Part shown: positions 31,725-43,024 of the stretch, piece by piece
Numbering within the stretch: the stretch's first letter is position 1
How the letters are laid out: each line of letters opens with the position of its first letter
DNA from: Dromiciops gliroides
Lineage: Eukaryota; Chordata; Mammalia; Microbiotheria; Microbiotheriidae
Assembly (NCBI RefSeq): GCF_019393635.1
Contig: NC_057867.1
Span: 58,794,492-58,858,491, forward strand
Length of the DNA: 64,000 nucleotides
Reading direction: 5' to 3'
The notes under the pieces: model-generated
What the model saw: only the letters and a program-made list of their open reading frames with translations
Databases searched by the model: none
What the model was told of the DNA's origin: nothing
Position numbers and translations under genes: made by a program

Positions 31725-31850
31725 TTATTATTGTTGTTGTTCAGTCATGCCTGATTCTTTGTCACCCCATGGACCATAGCATGCCAATGCTGTTTGTCCA
31801 TGAGCTTTTCTGGGCCAAGATACTGGAGTGGTTTGCCATTTTCTTATCCA
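31725..31850 (-). mobile_element. BovB/RTE-type LINE or SINE 3' tail
   Basis: TTGTTGTTCAGTCATGCCTG, ATTCTTTGTCACCCCATGGA, CCATAGCATGCC and GATACTGGAGTGGTTTGCCA are the antisense 3' end of a BovB-like RTE. Ruminant BovB-derived SINEs carry closely similar text. Confidence 0.75.
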
Positions 31851-31861
31851 ATAAGCTAACC

Positions 31862-32310
31862 TCAATAACTATAATGTTTATATGGCACTTTCAAGTTTTG
31901 GTATGTGTGTTTTTTAAATTTTAATTAATTATTTTTTTTTGGCAGGGCAATGAGGGTTAAGTGACTTGTCCAGGGTCACACAGCTAGTAAGTATCAAGTG
32001 TCTGAGGCCAGATTTGAACTCAGGTCCTCCTGAATACAAGGCTGGCACTTTATCCACTGTGCCACCTAGCTGCCCCACACTTTCAAGTTTTGAAAGCATT
32101 TTATGTCTGTTCACTATTTGAACCTTACAATATCTCTGTGAATCAGGTACTACAGAAATCACCTCCATTTTATAGATGAGAAGACTGAGATTCAGACAGG
32201 TGTTAATTACTTAAGTGTGGTCATAGAGCTTCCTCTGTGTCAGATGTAGGATTCAAACTCAGGTCTGCCCATTTCCAGGGCACACATTCTTTTTCACTAC
32301 ACCAAAGCCT
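31862..32310 (-). mobile_element. MIR, antisense, split by a SINE
   Basis: ATATGGCACTTTCAAGTTTT precedes the inserted SINE. Then come ATTTTATAGATGAGAAGACT, GGTCATAGAGCTTCCTCTGT and GTAGGATTCAAACTCAGG. Confidence 0.75.
31901..32077 (-). mobile_element. SINE-B copy with 15-base TSD
   Basis: CACTTTCAAGTTTTG is found at 31886-31900 and 32078-32092. The antisense body has GGCAATGAGGG, ATCAAGTG and TGAATAC; a long T/A-rich tail lies between the first TSD and the body. Confidence 0.95.
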
Positions 32311-33875
32311 CTCTCATGCTTCAGAGAGTGGAAATGATTTGGTGAGATCGGGGTGTTTGTGATGGATATGAGGGGTGGGGAGAATGGCCTCATTGTTGTG
32401 GCATCTGAGCCAGAGAGAGAAACATGACTGTAGGAGTAGAGGCGGGAATGGCCATTGTGGAGTGGGGACCATACATTAAGAGTCTATTACCCCACACCTC
32501 AAAGTGGACAGACTAGAAATGATCATAGTGTCAACCAACCCTTTCATGTCTGTAGCACTTCCTCACCTAATAAAAGTCAGTCAGTCCACCATAAACCATA
32601 GCTGCAGAACCTCATGCTTCATTTGAAGGAGGTGTACCTGGCTTAGAGTAGGCAAATGTCTTTGGTACAGGTGCCAGCACTGAAGCTAAGAGAATCAGTC
32701 CATCAGAAACCCAAGGAGATTAATCTTGCAGTTCACCGGGCATTTTTGCTTCTCGCATTTCCCCATTTGCATGCTTCACAGAGCACTGCTTTCAAATTAT
32801 TTGCAATTACTTTCTTTTCTAACTTGGGGGTCTCCTTAGATCCTTGTTTTATGATCTGGGAATTTAATGTATCTTGGGCACATTGGCTTTTATTGGCAGT
32901 CTTGAACTTGTGCCAAAAATTCACTGAAGCTAGTTGTATAGAACTTATTTGTAATTTCCCATAGAAACCATGGTTAGCTTCCCAGGCCAACCTCCCTAAC
33001 CCTCTCCCCTAAAAGTACCTATTCAGAGTTTAATTCAGCTAAATGTTACACTAATAGAATGATGGGATAGGGAACTTAAGTACAATGTGTACCTGCAAAT
33101 GAATACCATTTCTATGGAAAATGGTTTTATTCAGCTTGGAATACCAGGAGCACATCTTCCCCAAATTTCACAGGAGAAGCAGGAAAAGGCACCATCCTTC
33201 TCAGCCCTGGCAGTAGGAGTTGACTCTCTCTGCCCCATGCCCCAAAGGGCAAGGGCCCCCGCATGAAGTCGGGTGGGAGTTGGGGTGGTGGCAGCCAGAG
33301 TGGGGGCTCCACTGTGGAGGTGGCATCCAGCGATAATGGCCCTTTGCTAATTGGGTCCTCTTATGTTGAGAACTGCCTGCATTTGTATTTTAATCTAATT
33401 TCTCAAATCCTGTTGTCACAGCAACCGAGAACATAACTGGTAAGCATTGTCTCTTCCCTCAGCACCTTCTATGCCACTTAGAGTTCAGATTGGGCTTCAT
33501 TATCTAATCTAATAGCCTGCCTGAACCCAAACTGCAAGGTTTTTAATAATGTGACATTTCTATATTTTGTATTCACTGAAAGACTTTTGAAAAAAATGTT
33601 TTTGTACAGACAAGGTTACTGCCTTTCTTTGTTTAAATACTGGGGGAAAATCTGTTTTTCTTTTTATTTCTAGTTGCCTATTTAGTCTTACCTAAATTGT
33701 AGTTAGTAAGCCTGGACTATAGGAGTTTTTGAATATGGAAAGAGGGAAGACATTTTCTTCTTTCTGTCTTCCTTCCTTTTCTTCTTTTCTCTTGTACTTT
33801 AAAAGCATTTTAAAGTGTAACAAGTGTCATTGATGCCTTTTCTTTTTATGACATTGTCATTTCTGTTTAATCCTT
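32311..33875. other. No gene or clear repeat seen
   Basis: Two overlapping frames near 32.7-32.9 kb and a GC-rich patch near 33.2-33.3 kb show no domain or splice-site pattern that I trust. Confidence 0.45.
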
Positions 33876-33879
33876 ATTC

Positions 33880-34190
33880 CCTGAGCCCTCCCTTGTAGCA
33901 GTGAAAAATAGTTAAACACAAATCGAGTGACACAACCTGACAGTGTGGTCAGCATACTATACCTGTAGTCTCCCACCTTCATACCAAAGGATCAAAGTCT
34001 ATAGCTTGGTCCCAATTAGTGCAAATAATGAATCCCCTGGAATGATCCCATTATTCAAATTCACACTGAATATTTCCTTTGGATTGGAAACACCATATTT
34101 TACATAATTATAAATCTGAATCATGGAAATTTGAATACATGTGACTACCTCAGGAGCATTCTTTTTTCTCACTAATCAATACCTAGCTGT
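33880..34190 (-). mobile_element. L1 3'UTR-like fragment
   Basis: CTCCCTTGTAGCAGTGAAAA and TAGTTAAACACAAATCGAG repeat the order at 1048-1090, an antisense L1 3' region. Confidence 0.5.
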
Positions 34191-34349
34191 ATTTTCCTCA
34201 TTTCTTCTCTGGGGCTAAGATTGGCTATGATACTTACTCTTTGCTCTTCCACATTTTGGTAGTGGTGGTGGTGTTGATGTTGGTATAAGTCTCTTATTTC
34301 TCTGGGGAAACCCTTTCTCCCAATTCAGATTAGCCACTGTTCTTTAATT

Positions 34350-34455
34350 TAGAATCAGAGAGTTGCCTGGAACAGAGAAGTTAAGTGGCTTGCTCAGTGT
34401 CACACAGCCAGTGTGTCATAAGCAAGATCTGAACCTAAGTCTTCTTGGTCTCTTT
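34350..34455 (-). mobile_element. MIR fragment, antisense
   Basis: AGAAGTTAAGTGGCTTGCTC, AGTGTCACACAGCCAG and GATCTGAACCTAAGTCTTC mark the MIR core. Confidence 0.75.
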
Positions 34456-34647
34456 TTAGTTACTGTCTATGCCATGGATCTTAATCCTTTAGAAACAGTC
34501 TCATGTGCAATCATCTTTTTTTTTGTTATTGTTATATTTTGTATATGGAAATGCTCATTTTACTTGGAGTTCAATTCAGAAAAAAATATAAAATGCCTTA
34601 GCAACTCTCTAGGTCCCCAGAGAATTATGGGGAAAATAATCTGTTTT

Positions 34648-34673
34648 GTTGTTGTGGTGGTGGTGGTGGTGGT
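34648..34673. repeat. (GGT)n short microsatellite
   Basis: A short run of TGG/GGT units gives the histidine or valine runs seen in chance frames on the two strands. Confidence 0.9.
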
Positions 34674-35176
34674 ATAAGGATGGAACAAAGAAGGACCCTT
34701 CATGACAACCTAGGGAGAAAAGCAGCAGGATAATTGTACATCTTAGATTCATCTCAGGGCAGTTGTCCCCTGCTTGTCCAGGATCAAACAAGCTACTAAG
34801 GAGAGAGGTAGGCCATGATTCATGGTGACACTAGCTCTCCCTGGAATGGAAGTAACCATTCCATAAGTTTGAGACAGTGGAAGGGAAGAGACCATTCCGA
34901 GCAGAGTTCCTGAAGTAAATTTGTTAGAATTGTTAGAGCTCCCCATCAGGGGACCTGGCCCTCAGAGTTTCTAGCCACAATTTCTGAAATTGATGGAGGC
35001 TCTGAGGCCAACCCAGCATGGCTATTGGATTCACCACACAAGAAAAGCCAGAGAGCACCCTTACCTGCTGAGAGCGCCAGAGGGCTTCTGGTATTTATCA
35101 GTTACCTCAGTGGAGATTTGGCACCTATATACAAGGAATGAGCAAACATAAGCTGAACCCTTTTTCTTACTGGAAA

Positions 35177-35326
35177 TTTTTTTTTTTTTTAGTGAGGCAA
35201 TTGGGGTTAAGTGACTTGCCCAGGGTCACACAGCTAGTAAGTGTTAAGTGTCTGAGGCCGGATTTGAACTCAGGTACTCCTGACTCCAGGGCCGGTGCTC
35301 TATCCACTGCGCCACCTAGCTGCCCC
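35177..35326 (-). mobile_element. SINE-A copy, young-looking
   Basis: GAAATTTTTTTT upstream and GAAAATTTTTTTT downstream suggest a short TSD. The body carries the A states CAATTGGGG, GTTAAGTG and TGACTCC and GCGCC in the A-box, with few differences from the copies at 44.8 and 61.1 kb. Confidence 0.95.
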
Positions 35327-35945
35327 GAAAATTTTTTTTTTTAATGATTTAATATTTGGGGGTTTGAATCGGTCATTAGGGTAGACTAATTGGATCTGCT
35401 TAAGACAATAGTGCTATTGTCCCTGGGTTTTGTTTTGTTTTGTTTTGTTTTTTATGCCCAGGCTCATTACAGCACAGTAATCAAGGCAAAGTTTTCAATC
35501 TGGGCCAAAACTATGGACTTGACGTGAATGAATTCCACAGGCAGTTTATCAAGGTTGGTGCTTTGAATTCAGGGCTTTCTTTCTCTGCCAACAAAGCTAT
35601 TGGAAGCCTTTTTTTTCCCTCAAAAGTGGGAAGCATATTACTGAATTACCTCTTTGATGTTTAATTTACGCTGTGTCAAAGGTGGAGATCAAACTATAGC
35701 TCTTTCATATTTGAGGGGAGAAGGGAATGTGAGGGAAAAAACTCTAAAATCTCCCATTGATCATGTAGTCCATTTGTATACCTACCACAGAGTTATCCCT
35801 TCCCTTGTGATAAGCAGTGCTGAGCATTCATTTGGACCACAGTTGTATACTGCACTGGAATACTAATAAAATGAACTAACTCTCATGGTGACCCATTCAT
35901 ATAACCCCCAGAGTTGGTAGGCATGCTAGAGGCCATGTAGTCTAA
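35327..35945. other. No gene or clear repeat seen
   Basis: A (TTTTG)n run occurs at 35428-35450. Short frames on the plus strand lack any domain. Confidence 0.45.
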
Positions 35946-35946
35946 T

Positions 35947-36195
35947 CCAGGGGTAGCTGGTGGCCCAGTGGATAGAACACTAGGCCTGGGGTCTGGAAGA
36001 CCTGAGTTCAAATATGGTGTCAAACACTAGCTGTATGACCCTGGACAAGTCACTTCACTCTGTTTGCCTCAGTTTCCTCATCTGTAAAATGAGCTGGAGA
36101 AGGAAATGCTAACCTACTCTAGGACCTCTGCCAGGAAAACCCCAAATGGGGTCATGGAGAGTCAGACATGACTGAAATAACAATAACAACAACTA
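35947..36195 (+). mobile_element. Composite SINE with BovB/RTE-type tail
   Basis: GGTAGCTGGTGGCCCAGTGG, CCTGAGTTCAAATATGG, GACCCTGGACAAGTCACTTC and CTCAGTTTCCTCATCTGTAA, then GAGCTGGAGAAGGAAATG and AAATGGGGTCATGGAGAGTC. The structure is the same as 11562-11815. Confidence 0.87.
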
Positions 36196-36218
36196 CTACT
36201 GCTACTACTACTACTACT
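36190..36218. repeat. (ACT)n microsatellite at SINE 3' end
   Basis: CAACAAC of the SINE tail passes into ACTACTGCTACTACT units. Confidence 0.9.
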
Positions 36219-36219
36219 T

Positions 36220-37225
36220 TAATATTTGAAATCATCTGTGGATCCATCAGTATGAGTACTTGTCCCCTGATAGAAATGATGACCCCTGAACTCCTAGACC
36301 TTAATAGATGTTCTTCACAAGTTACCAGTTATCTGGTGGCCACCCTTATTGTCGTGACTGCCTCTCAAGCCTGTCTCACAGGCTTGCTGGGAGGAAAACA
36401 CTTTATATTTTGAGGAAAACACTGAAAGAATAATAGAAAAGGAGATTTTCTGATTGTTGTTGTTTTTTGCTCTAGACTGGATGATAGGACCTCATTCTCT
36501 TGATGGGACCAGTCTTCAAACCTTTCCATCTTGGTAAGAGCTGCCAGGGCTTGGCTTTTCCTGGTCCAGCCTTCCAGATCCCAGGGACAGCACCACATCA
36601 CAAGGAGGCATTGGAGTAGGACTGAAGAGGAGAACATTTAAATTGAGGTGAGATATGTTGTGAATCTGCTGTCATTTTTTGCTTAAAATTTATTTTCTTT
36701 CTCACTTGAGATAATGGTTGGGAATGTGCTATGCCAGTAGGGAGAGGAAGGAACTTTTTGTGAACAGAAACTCAGAAAGACATGATGGAACAAAAAGATG
36801 AAAAGATCCTTGGGCATTTCTCCAAGCAGACAACATTATACAGTGCCAATGGAAAGTAATAATTTGCTTTGCAGTTATTCATTGCTTGTATGCATTTTAA
36901 CACAGATAACCAATCACTCATAACAGTTGTCACACCAGTGATTTAGCCAGCCTTTCACATTTTCATTTATTTATATTTGCCCTATGCCTGAAATACTAGT
37001 AGACCAGGAAAGATGGGATGGCAAATGAGATACCAACTGCTGAGGATTTTTAGAGTAGTACTATTGCCAGCAGGACTTCTGTATACTTCTAGCAGTTTGA
37101 TCTGTTCTGGGCCCAGCTCATTGGTCATGGAAGGCAAAGGGGAGACTTGGTGGAAATTGTGTAGGGTTTACCTATACTGTGATTGCTTGGTGGGTGAGTT
37201 TCAGCTCTTGACTTGAACCATTTAC
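36220..37225. other. No gene or clear repeat seen
   Basis: The frames at 36.2-36.6 kb on both strands have no recognisable domain. Confidence 0.45.
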
Positions 37226-37229
37226 ATAA

Positions 37230-37960
37230 TGAACACTTGAAGTACGTAGGCCAAGGCCAAGCCTACTGTAATAATTTGGATGAGAGCTGATGAGGGTCTG
37301 AACCATGGTGGTGGGAGGGTGGCCACTGTATGATTGAAAAAGATGTGATCGAGGTAGAAACAAGATTTAGCAGCTGATGGACTGTGCTGGGTCAGAGCCA
37401 GGAGGTGAGGATGATGCTAAAGTGTCAGGCTTTAGGGGCTTCAAGGATGACAGCATCCCTGGGAAGAAGAAACTGGGAAGAAAGTTTGGGGGAATGGAGG
37501 AGAGATGCTGAGTCCTGTCTCGAATGTGCTGAGTTAGTAATGCATATAGCGCCCCTTGGTGGAAATATCTAATAGGCACTTGGCGAGGAAACTTAAGCTC
37601 AAGAGAGAGACACTGGGCCTGGATATATAGATTGGTTTTTTTAAATTTATTTTTCCCCTCAATTACATGTAAATAAAAAAATTTAACATTCTTATTTTTC
37701 TTTTCAATTTTGAGTTCCATATTTTCTCCCTCTCCTCCCCTTCTCCTTAAGAAGGAAGACACTTTGATATAGATTATATTTGTGCAGTTTGGATATATAG
37801 ATTATGAGTCTTCTGCATAGTCATAGTAAACTGATGAAGTCCCCAAGTGAGAGAGTGTAGAAATAAAAGAGAGGAGATCCCAGGCCAGAACCTTGGAGGA
37901 CAGCCTATGGGGAGTGCCCATGACCTGGCTAAAGAGGTTTGAGCTGAACCTAGAACGAGC
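37230..37960 (+). repeat. Repeat X, 3' half, split by an L1 tail
   Basis: GATGAGGGTCTGAACCATGG, GCTTCAAGGATGACAGCATC, TAATAGGCACTTGGCGAGG and ACTGGGCCTGGATATATAG lead to the L1 insertion. Then ATTATGAGTCTTCTGCATAG, GTCCCCAAGTGAGAGAGTGT and CCAGAACCTTGGAGGACAGC complete the order I know for this repeat. Confidence 0.6.
37634..37789 (-). mobile_element. L1 3' end, 5'-truncated, 14-base TSD
   Basis: TGGATATATAGATT occurs at 37620-37633 and 37790-37803. Between them, CCCTCAATTACATGTAAATA, TTGAGTTCCATATTTTCTCC and CCTCTCCTCCCC are antisense L1 3'UTR. Confidence 0.85.
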
Positions 37961-38334
37961 AACACCATAGAATCCTGGTGGGGTTTTCACATTAAGTCTT
38001 GACATTCCGTTAACGTAGCTTCTATAGTATACTGTCTCCCACTTGCCAGAAGTGATGTAAAACACACCAGCAAGGATATGGCTGACTGAGAAGGGATGGA
38101 TGTTAGTCGTGTAACAAATGTGGGATGTAACAAAGGCACTGGTAACTGCAAAATAGTCTGAGCCTCCATGGCAGGTAGCACATGTTGCAGAGCTACTCTA
38201 TGGGTGACTGATGGATGAATGTAGATGAGGAGAGACCAGAAATAGGCTGTGGTCTGGTATCATGGATAGAATCCCCAGAGCAGGGAAATCAGAACACCTT
38301 AAATATTGAAGTCTGGAGTGTTTACGTGGAATTA

Positions 38335-38455
38335 TTTTGTAGAATGCCAGACTTGGAAGGGACTTCATGAGTTATCTAGGCCTGACCTCTCATTTGATAG
38401 GTGGGTAAAATGAGTCTGAGACAGAGGATGGTACCTCTCTGCTTTGGGGAACTTA
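38335..38455 (-). mobile_element. MIR3/THER1-like fragment
   Basis: GAATGCCAGACTTGGAAGGG, ACTTCATGAGTTATCTAGGC and TGATAGGTGGGTAAAATGAG match the opening of this family as read antisense. Confidence 0.6.
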
Positions 38456-38459
38456 GTAA

Positions 38460-39085
38460 ATTTGGACCAGGGCAGTAGCTGGGACGAAGCCATTCTGACT
38501 TCCAGCCTTTCCCCCAGAATAGTATTAACTTTTCACTCTAAAAGCACCTACCAGAAGCCACAATTAGCTCACCCTTTTCCAGAACAGATAATTCACAATT
38601 GCCACGTAAGGCAATTGCCTTGCCCACGTAAACCAGAGTCTCTTGGGGCTGCTAGATGTGAACAGACAGCAAGAGGAAGCAGTTTCGAGGAGCACTTTGG
38701 AGCTGCCACTAGTGTTAGAAAGTACAATTGCACTCAGTGGTCTTCAGTAATCACTTACCTGCTGCAGTAGAAGAGAGGGGTGAAGAGGCAATCTTTCAGG
38801 GAAGCAAAGTGCTCCCCGGACCATTCACAGTTCACGAATGACTCCTCAAATGGAAGGTTCAAGCGTCCTCTGGGCCTTGGCTACAGATTGACATGGTGGA
38901 GCTGTTGCAATCCATCTTCTCAATGATCCATGTGCTACAGAATGAAAATATTAAATAGAATGAAGACTAAATCACCAAGGCATCAGAACAGTGCCCAGTA
39001 AGGTGCCTGCTGTCACGTGGAATTGCAACTTTCCTCCTCCATTTACTTTGGTCCTATTTCGAAAGAGGTAAATAGCTCCCCCAAA
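38460..39085. other. No gene or clear repeat seen
   Basis: An open frame of about 108 codons (38444-38770) has no recognisable domain, and its start context is unremarkable. Confidence 0.45.
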
Positions 39086-39098
39086 AGATGGTAGCCTT

Positions 39099-39243
39099 GG
39101 GGCGGCTAGGTGGCACAGTGGATAAAGCACCGGCCCTGGATTCAGGAGGACCTGAGTTCAAATCTGGCCTCAGACACTTAATACTTACTAGCTGTGTGAC
39201 CCTGGGCAAGTCACTTAACCCCAATTGCCTCACTAAAAAAAAA
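39099..39243 (+). mobile_element. SINE copy, A/B hybrid, 11-base TSD
   Basis: ATGGTAGCCTT is at 39088-39098 and 39244-39254. The body has B-type GGATTCAGGAGG but A-type CACTTAATAC and CCAATTGCCTCAC. Confidence 0.94.
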
Positions 39244-39254
39244 ATGGTAGCCTT

Positions 39255-39920
39255 TCACCATCTTTCAACAAGCACTGGCTGAGCACCTACTGTGGGCCAG
39301 GCACTGTGCTTGGTGTTAGAGGTGCCGAGACAAAAGCCAAATGGCTCCTACCCTAAAACAGCTTGCATTCTATTAAAGAGAAATAGTACAGAACCAGGAG
39401 ATTAATGATGAAATTCATACAAAGTAATTATAGTTGAAAAAGAGAACTCACAACGATTTCAGCGATTCTTCCCTCTTTTTTGTGTCCTAGATTGGCTGAG
39501 AGGTAACACATGGACACTTTCTCAGAATCATATTTTTATATATATATATATATATATATAATTTATAATGAAAATATATTTTAAAATGTAGAATGAATAT
39601 ATATATGTACACACACACACACATATATATACACACACAATTACAGAAAAAAACAAAAGGTTAGTGAAAATAAAAGGTATAATTTGGAACCTCCCCAAAT
39701 CTTTCCATAGACCCCTAAGGGATCCATGGAGCAGGTGAAGATCCCCTGAGGTTTTGAGATGAGGATGGGTCTAGTATAGGAGGTGGCACTTGGACCTCTA
39801 AGCCCTGAAGGAAGCTAGGATTTCTGAGCTGAGGCCAGGAAGGGAATGTCTCGTAGGCATGGGGGCCGGCACTTTATACAAAGGCTTGTAGGTGGAAGAT
39901 AGAATGGCATGTATAAACAT
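39255..39920 (+). repeat. Repeat X, interrupted copy
   Basis: TTCAACAAGCACTGGCTGAG, CCAGGCACTGTGCTTGGTGT and CAGCTTGCATTCTATTAAAG give the opening. After a T/A-rich insert it resumes with GGCACTTGGACCTCTAAGCC and AAAGGCTTGTAGGTGGAAG. Confidence 0.5.
39533..39640. repeat. (TA)n and (CA)n simple repeats
   Basis: A TA run at 39533-39560 and CA runs near 39610-39640 are joined by AT-rich sequence. Confidence 0.9.
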
Positions 39921-39989
39921 TAAATATGCCATCTGACAGGACACTGGCCAATTCTTTTCCAAAGAGGAGTTGTAATTCTTCCTAAAGAA

Positions 39990-40265
39990 TCCTTCTCTTT
40001 AAAGACGTTGCTCCAGTGCCACTTATTATGCAAATCCTTTCCCAATTGCCTCATCTGCCAGTGCCCCCCTCAAACTACCTTGTGTTTAATCTACTTTGTA
40101 TTTATTCTTTTTCTATCCTGTGTATATTTATATCTATACTTGTTACGTCTTCCATTAGAATGTAAGCTTCTTGCAAGTAGGGAATTATTTCAGTCATTGT
40201 CCTTGTATCCCCAGCACAGTGCCTATCACATAGTAGGGGCTTAATAAATATTGGGTGGGTGATTG
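39990..40265 (+). mobile_element. L2 LINE 3' end
   Basis: TTGCTCCAGTGCCACTTATT, TTAGAATGTAAGCTTCTTGC, TATCCCCAGCACAGTGCCTA and CATAGTAGGGGCTTAATAAA are L2 3' end text in order. Confidence 0.8.
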
Positions 40266-40269
40266 AGCT

Positions 40270-41625
40270 ATGCATGTAAACTAACCAATGGCAGAGAAAA
40301 CCAGTCCATAGTAAAGCAGAGCCAAGTAACTGGATCCATGTTGTCATATATTGATCGTGGGTTGTGATGTCTCCCTTATGAACTTGGCCAGCAGTACTTA
40401 GGATGGTCTCAGTTGTAATATGAAGCTCTAATGTTGCCCTTCCCCAGGTCAGAAACCTTCTGTGGTACCACACAATGTACTCACTAGAATCTGAATTCCT
40501 TTCCCTTGTCACTCATTGCCTTCCATCCTCTGACACCATCCTTTTTGTACCTCTATCATACTCTTCTCCCTCGCATATTCTGTACTGACAATCTGAATTA
40601 CTTGACACAACCCCCCCCACACACACACACACATCTATTCTATGTTTCCCTGTTCAATACCTTCCATCATAAAATTTCCTTTATCCGGAATTCTCTATCA
40701 CACCCCACAATTCCCCTGGTAATGACTCCCATTGAAAACTGTCATTCACTCACCAACTGGAGGGTCATTTGGGTTAGCTTGGTCCTCCATTAAATGTAGA
40801 TTTCATCCTAACTTGAATTCAGGATGGACCAGGATGGAGAAGACTGAAACTGGAAATCCACAAAGGCATATGGGCAAAAGTCAGGAGTCAGAGCATGAGA
40901 TTGTGGACGTGGATGTGTTTTTAAAGTGAGCACATTGTATCCAAGGAAGTGAGGCAAGGGCCATGCAATATATGAGTACCATTCACCAAGTTCCAAATAG
41001 ATTCAGGACACTAGCCAGTGAGCTGTGGGACATAAAGGTGCATTTTTTTCCTTTCTTATGGCCTTGATTGGTCTGAGAATCTGGGAAGGGGCTGAGCCTA
41101 CAACGTAAATAGCTTCAGATGCTGAGGTTAGAAGACTAAGCGCTAGAGAATCCGGTTGGCCTTTATGGATCCTCCCTGAGCTGGTTAAGTCATGAGGTCA
41201 GCAACTTTAATCAAATTGCTTCCTTTTTTACCCCTTCTGAGTTCTACCATCCCAAAGGAATGTGATTTTGTATCTTGTCAGTAAGGAATGGGGAGAGTGG
41301 TTGATTTTGGAGTATGGCACACTTCAGGGGAGGGGAAGTTGGGGTGGGATGTAGTTTTGCCTGGGGTGTTGGGAGACAAGGCCGGCACTGAGAATGGTCT
41401 CCATGGGATGCTGATGCCCACTATAGTGAGATCGATTGTTTGGCATAGATGGGTTTTGAATTTTATGCCATACTACTAAACTTTATAAAGGCCTCATCTA
41501 ACAGGACCCTCTGGACATGTTGTTCTTCTCTTGGCACACTAATTTATCCCCCAGGAGATCATGTTTTGGAGCTAAGAATACAAAACTGAAAGAAACTCAC
41601 TGGTATGGACTGGCTCCAAAAAGCA
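40270..41625. other. No gene or clear repeat seen
   Basis: The longest frame (40512-40102, minus, 136 codons) crosses the L2 tail and has no domain. A short CA run lies near 40610-40635. Confidence 0.45.
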
Positions 41626-41640
41626 TTTCTGACTGGTTTT

Positions 41641-41793
41641 TTGTTTTTTTTTTCCTCTATGGGGCAATGAGGGTTAAGTGACTTGAACAGGGACACATAG
41701 CTAGTAAGTGTCAAGTGTCTGAGACCGGATTTGAACTCAGGTCCTCCTGAATCCAGGGCCAGTGCTCTATCCACTGTGCCACCTAGCTGCCCC
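41641..41793 (-). mobile_element. SINE-B copy
   Basis: TGACTGGTTTT upstream and TGACTGTGGTTTT downstream suggest a short TSD. The antisense body has GGCAATGAGGG, GTCAAGTG and TGAATCC and ends CTAGCTGCCCC. Confidence 0.93.
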
Positions 41794-42039
41794 TGACTGT
41801 GGTTTTATTAGACAAAGGCCGAAGCCTGAGCAACTCTGATGTACAGTTCACTCAGAAGAGCATGCAGACTTCTGGTTCTAAGTCCAAACCTCCATAGAAC
41901 CCTCCAGTTAGACATGGCTGAGGTTTAGATTCTAAGCAATTCATTAGTCGTGAGGTCTCTCCTTCCTCTCCTTAGGGATTCTTTAAGTGTGGGACATTGT
42001 CAGGAGTAGGACCCAGCCAAGCTGGAGTAACCTAGGCTC

Positions 42040-42455
42040 AACAGTAATAATGATAGCTAGAAGCTATATAGCACTTGAAGGTTTGCAGAAAACTTTAGCT
42101 ATATGAACCTCAGTTGACCCTCACAACAACCCTGGGAGGTAGGTGTTATTAGTATCCCTGTTTTACAGATTAGAAAACTGAGGCAGACAGAGGCCTAGCA
42201 CACACAGCTCTTAATAGTCTGAGGCATGATTTGATGGGGGCAGCTAGGTGGCACAGTGGATAGAGCACCAGCCCTGGAGTCAGGAGGACCTGAGTTCAAA
42301 TCCAACCTCAGACACTTGACACTTACTAGCTGTGTCACCTTAGGTAAGTCACTTAACCCTCATTGCCCAGCAAAAAGGGGGGGGGGATAGTCTGAGGCAG
42401 GATTTGAACTCAGGTCTTCCTGACTATGGACTTAGTACTCCCTGACCACATTGTC
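42040..42455 (-). mobile_element. MIR, antisense, split by a SINE
   Basis: CTCACAACAACCCTGGGAGG, TAGGTGTTATTAGTATCCC and TAGAAAACTGAGGCAGACAG come before the insertion. CAGGATTTGAACTCAGGTCT comes after it. Confidence 0.85.
42235..42386 (+). mobile_element. SINE copy, A/B hybrid, 21-base TSD
   Basis: 42214-42234 and 42387-42407 are the same 21 bases apart from one T/G change (ATAGTCTGAGGCA, then T or G). The body mixes A-type GGAGTCAGGAG with B-type CACTTGACAC and CCCTCATTGCCC. The tail contains a G-run. Confidence 0.95.
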
Positions 42456-43024
42456 TAAATGCCAAGGCCATGGGTATGACCTCATTCATTTCAGGTAACT
42501 ATTTGGCCACTTGGATTACAGTCATTGAATTAAATCACCAAATTCAATCAAAATAATGGACCTTTGTTTGTATATTCTCAACCTTTGGTATATTGATACC
42601 CTCTCCCTTATCCCACCCCCCACTAAGTAATGTGCCCTCCCTCCCTGCCTTCAATTTGTAAAGCTGTTGAATGGTATATTATCTAGCCGTGTCATCTTAC
42701 TTAAATCTCAAAGAGATAAAGTCTAGGATCTTTAATTTTAAAAGGTGACATTCCCTGAAATGATTAGAGATACTCTTGAGACAAGTCTTGGCTGAGGCAA
42801 ATACATCAAAATTCTGCTGAGTGAGTGTGCTGCACCCATCTGTCACTAGTTATAATATTAATTTGGCAGTTAGTGAGAACTTTGGAGACCGGGACTAGTT
42901 ACTATAGCCTCACTTTTCTGGTTCTTGTTGAGAGAAATGCTTTGGGGTGGGCTATGATATCATTTTAATCATAAAACAAATGAAACTCTGTCCAAGTGAG
43001 GTTATTTATAACAGGATTTTATTT

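Noticed and set aside
32656..32990. Pair of overlapping 85-102 codon frames
   Set aside because: They lie on opposite strands over the same bases, with no domain, no clear splice or promoter signals and no repeat or gene match I can recognise.
34609..34791. Histidine-run peptide, a possible metal-binding protein
   Set aside because: The histidines come from the (GGT)n run at 34648-34673 read on the minus strand; nothing else supports a gene.
38444..38770. 108-codon frame as a possible small gene
   Set aside because: Its length is plausible by chance in 64 kb on six frames, and its residues show no signal peptide, membrane segment or motif.
40102..40512. 136-codon minus-strand frame
   Set aside because: More than a third of it is the antisense of an L2 3' end, so it is not a gene.
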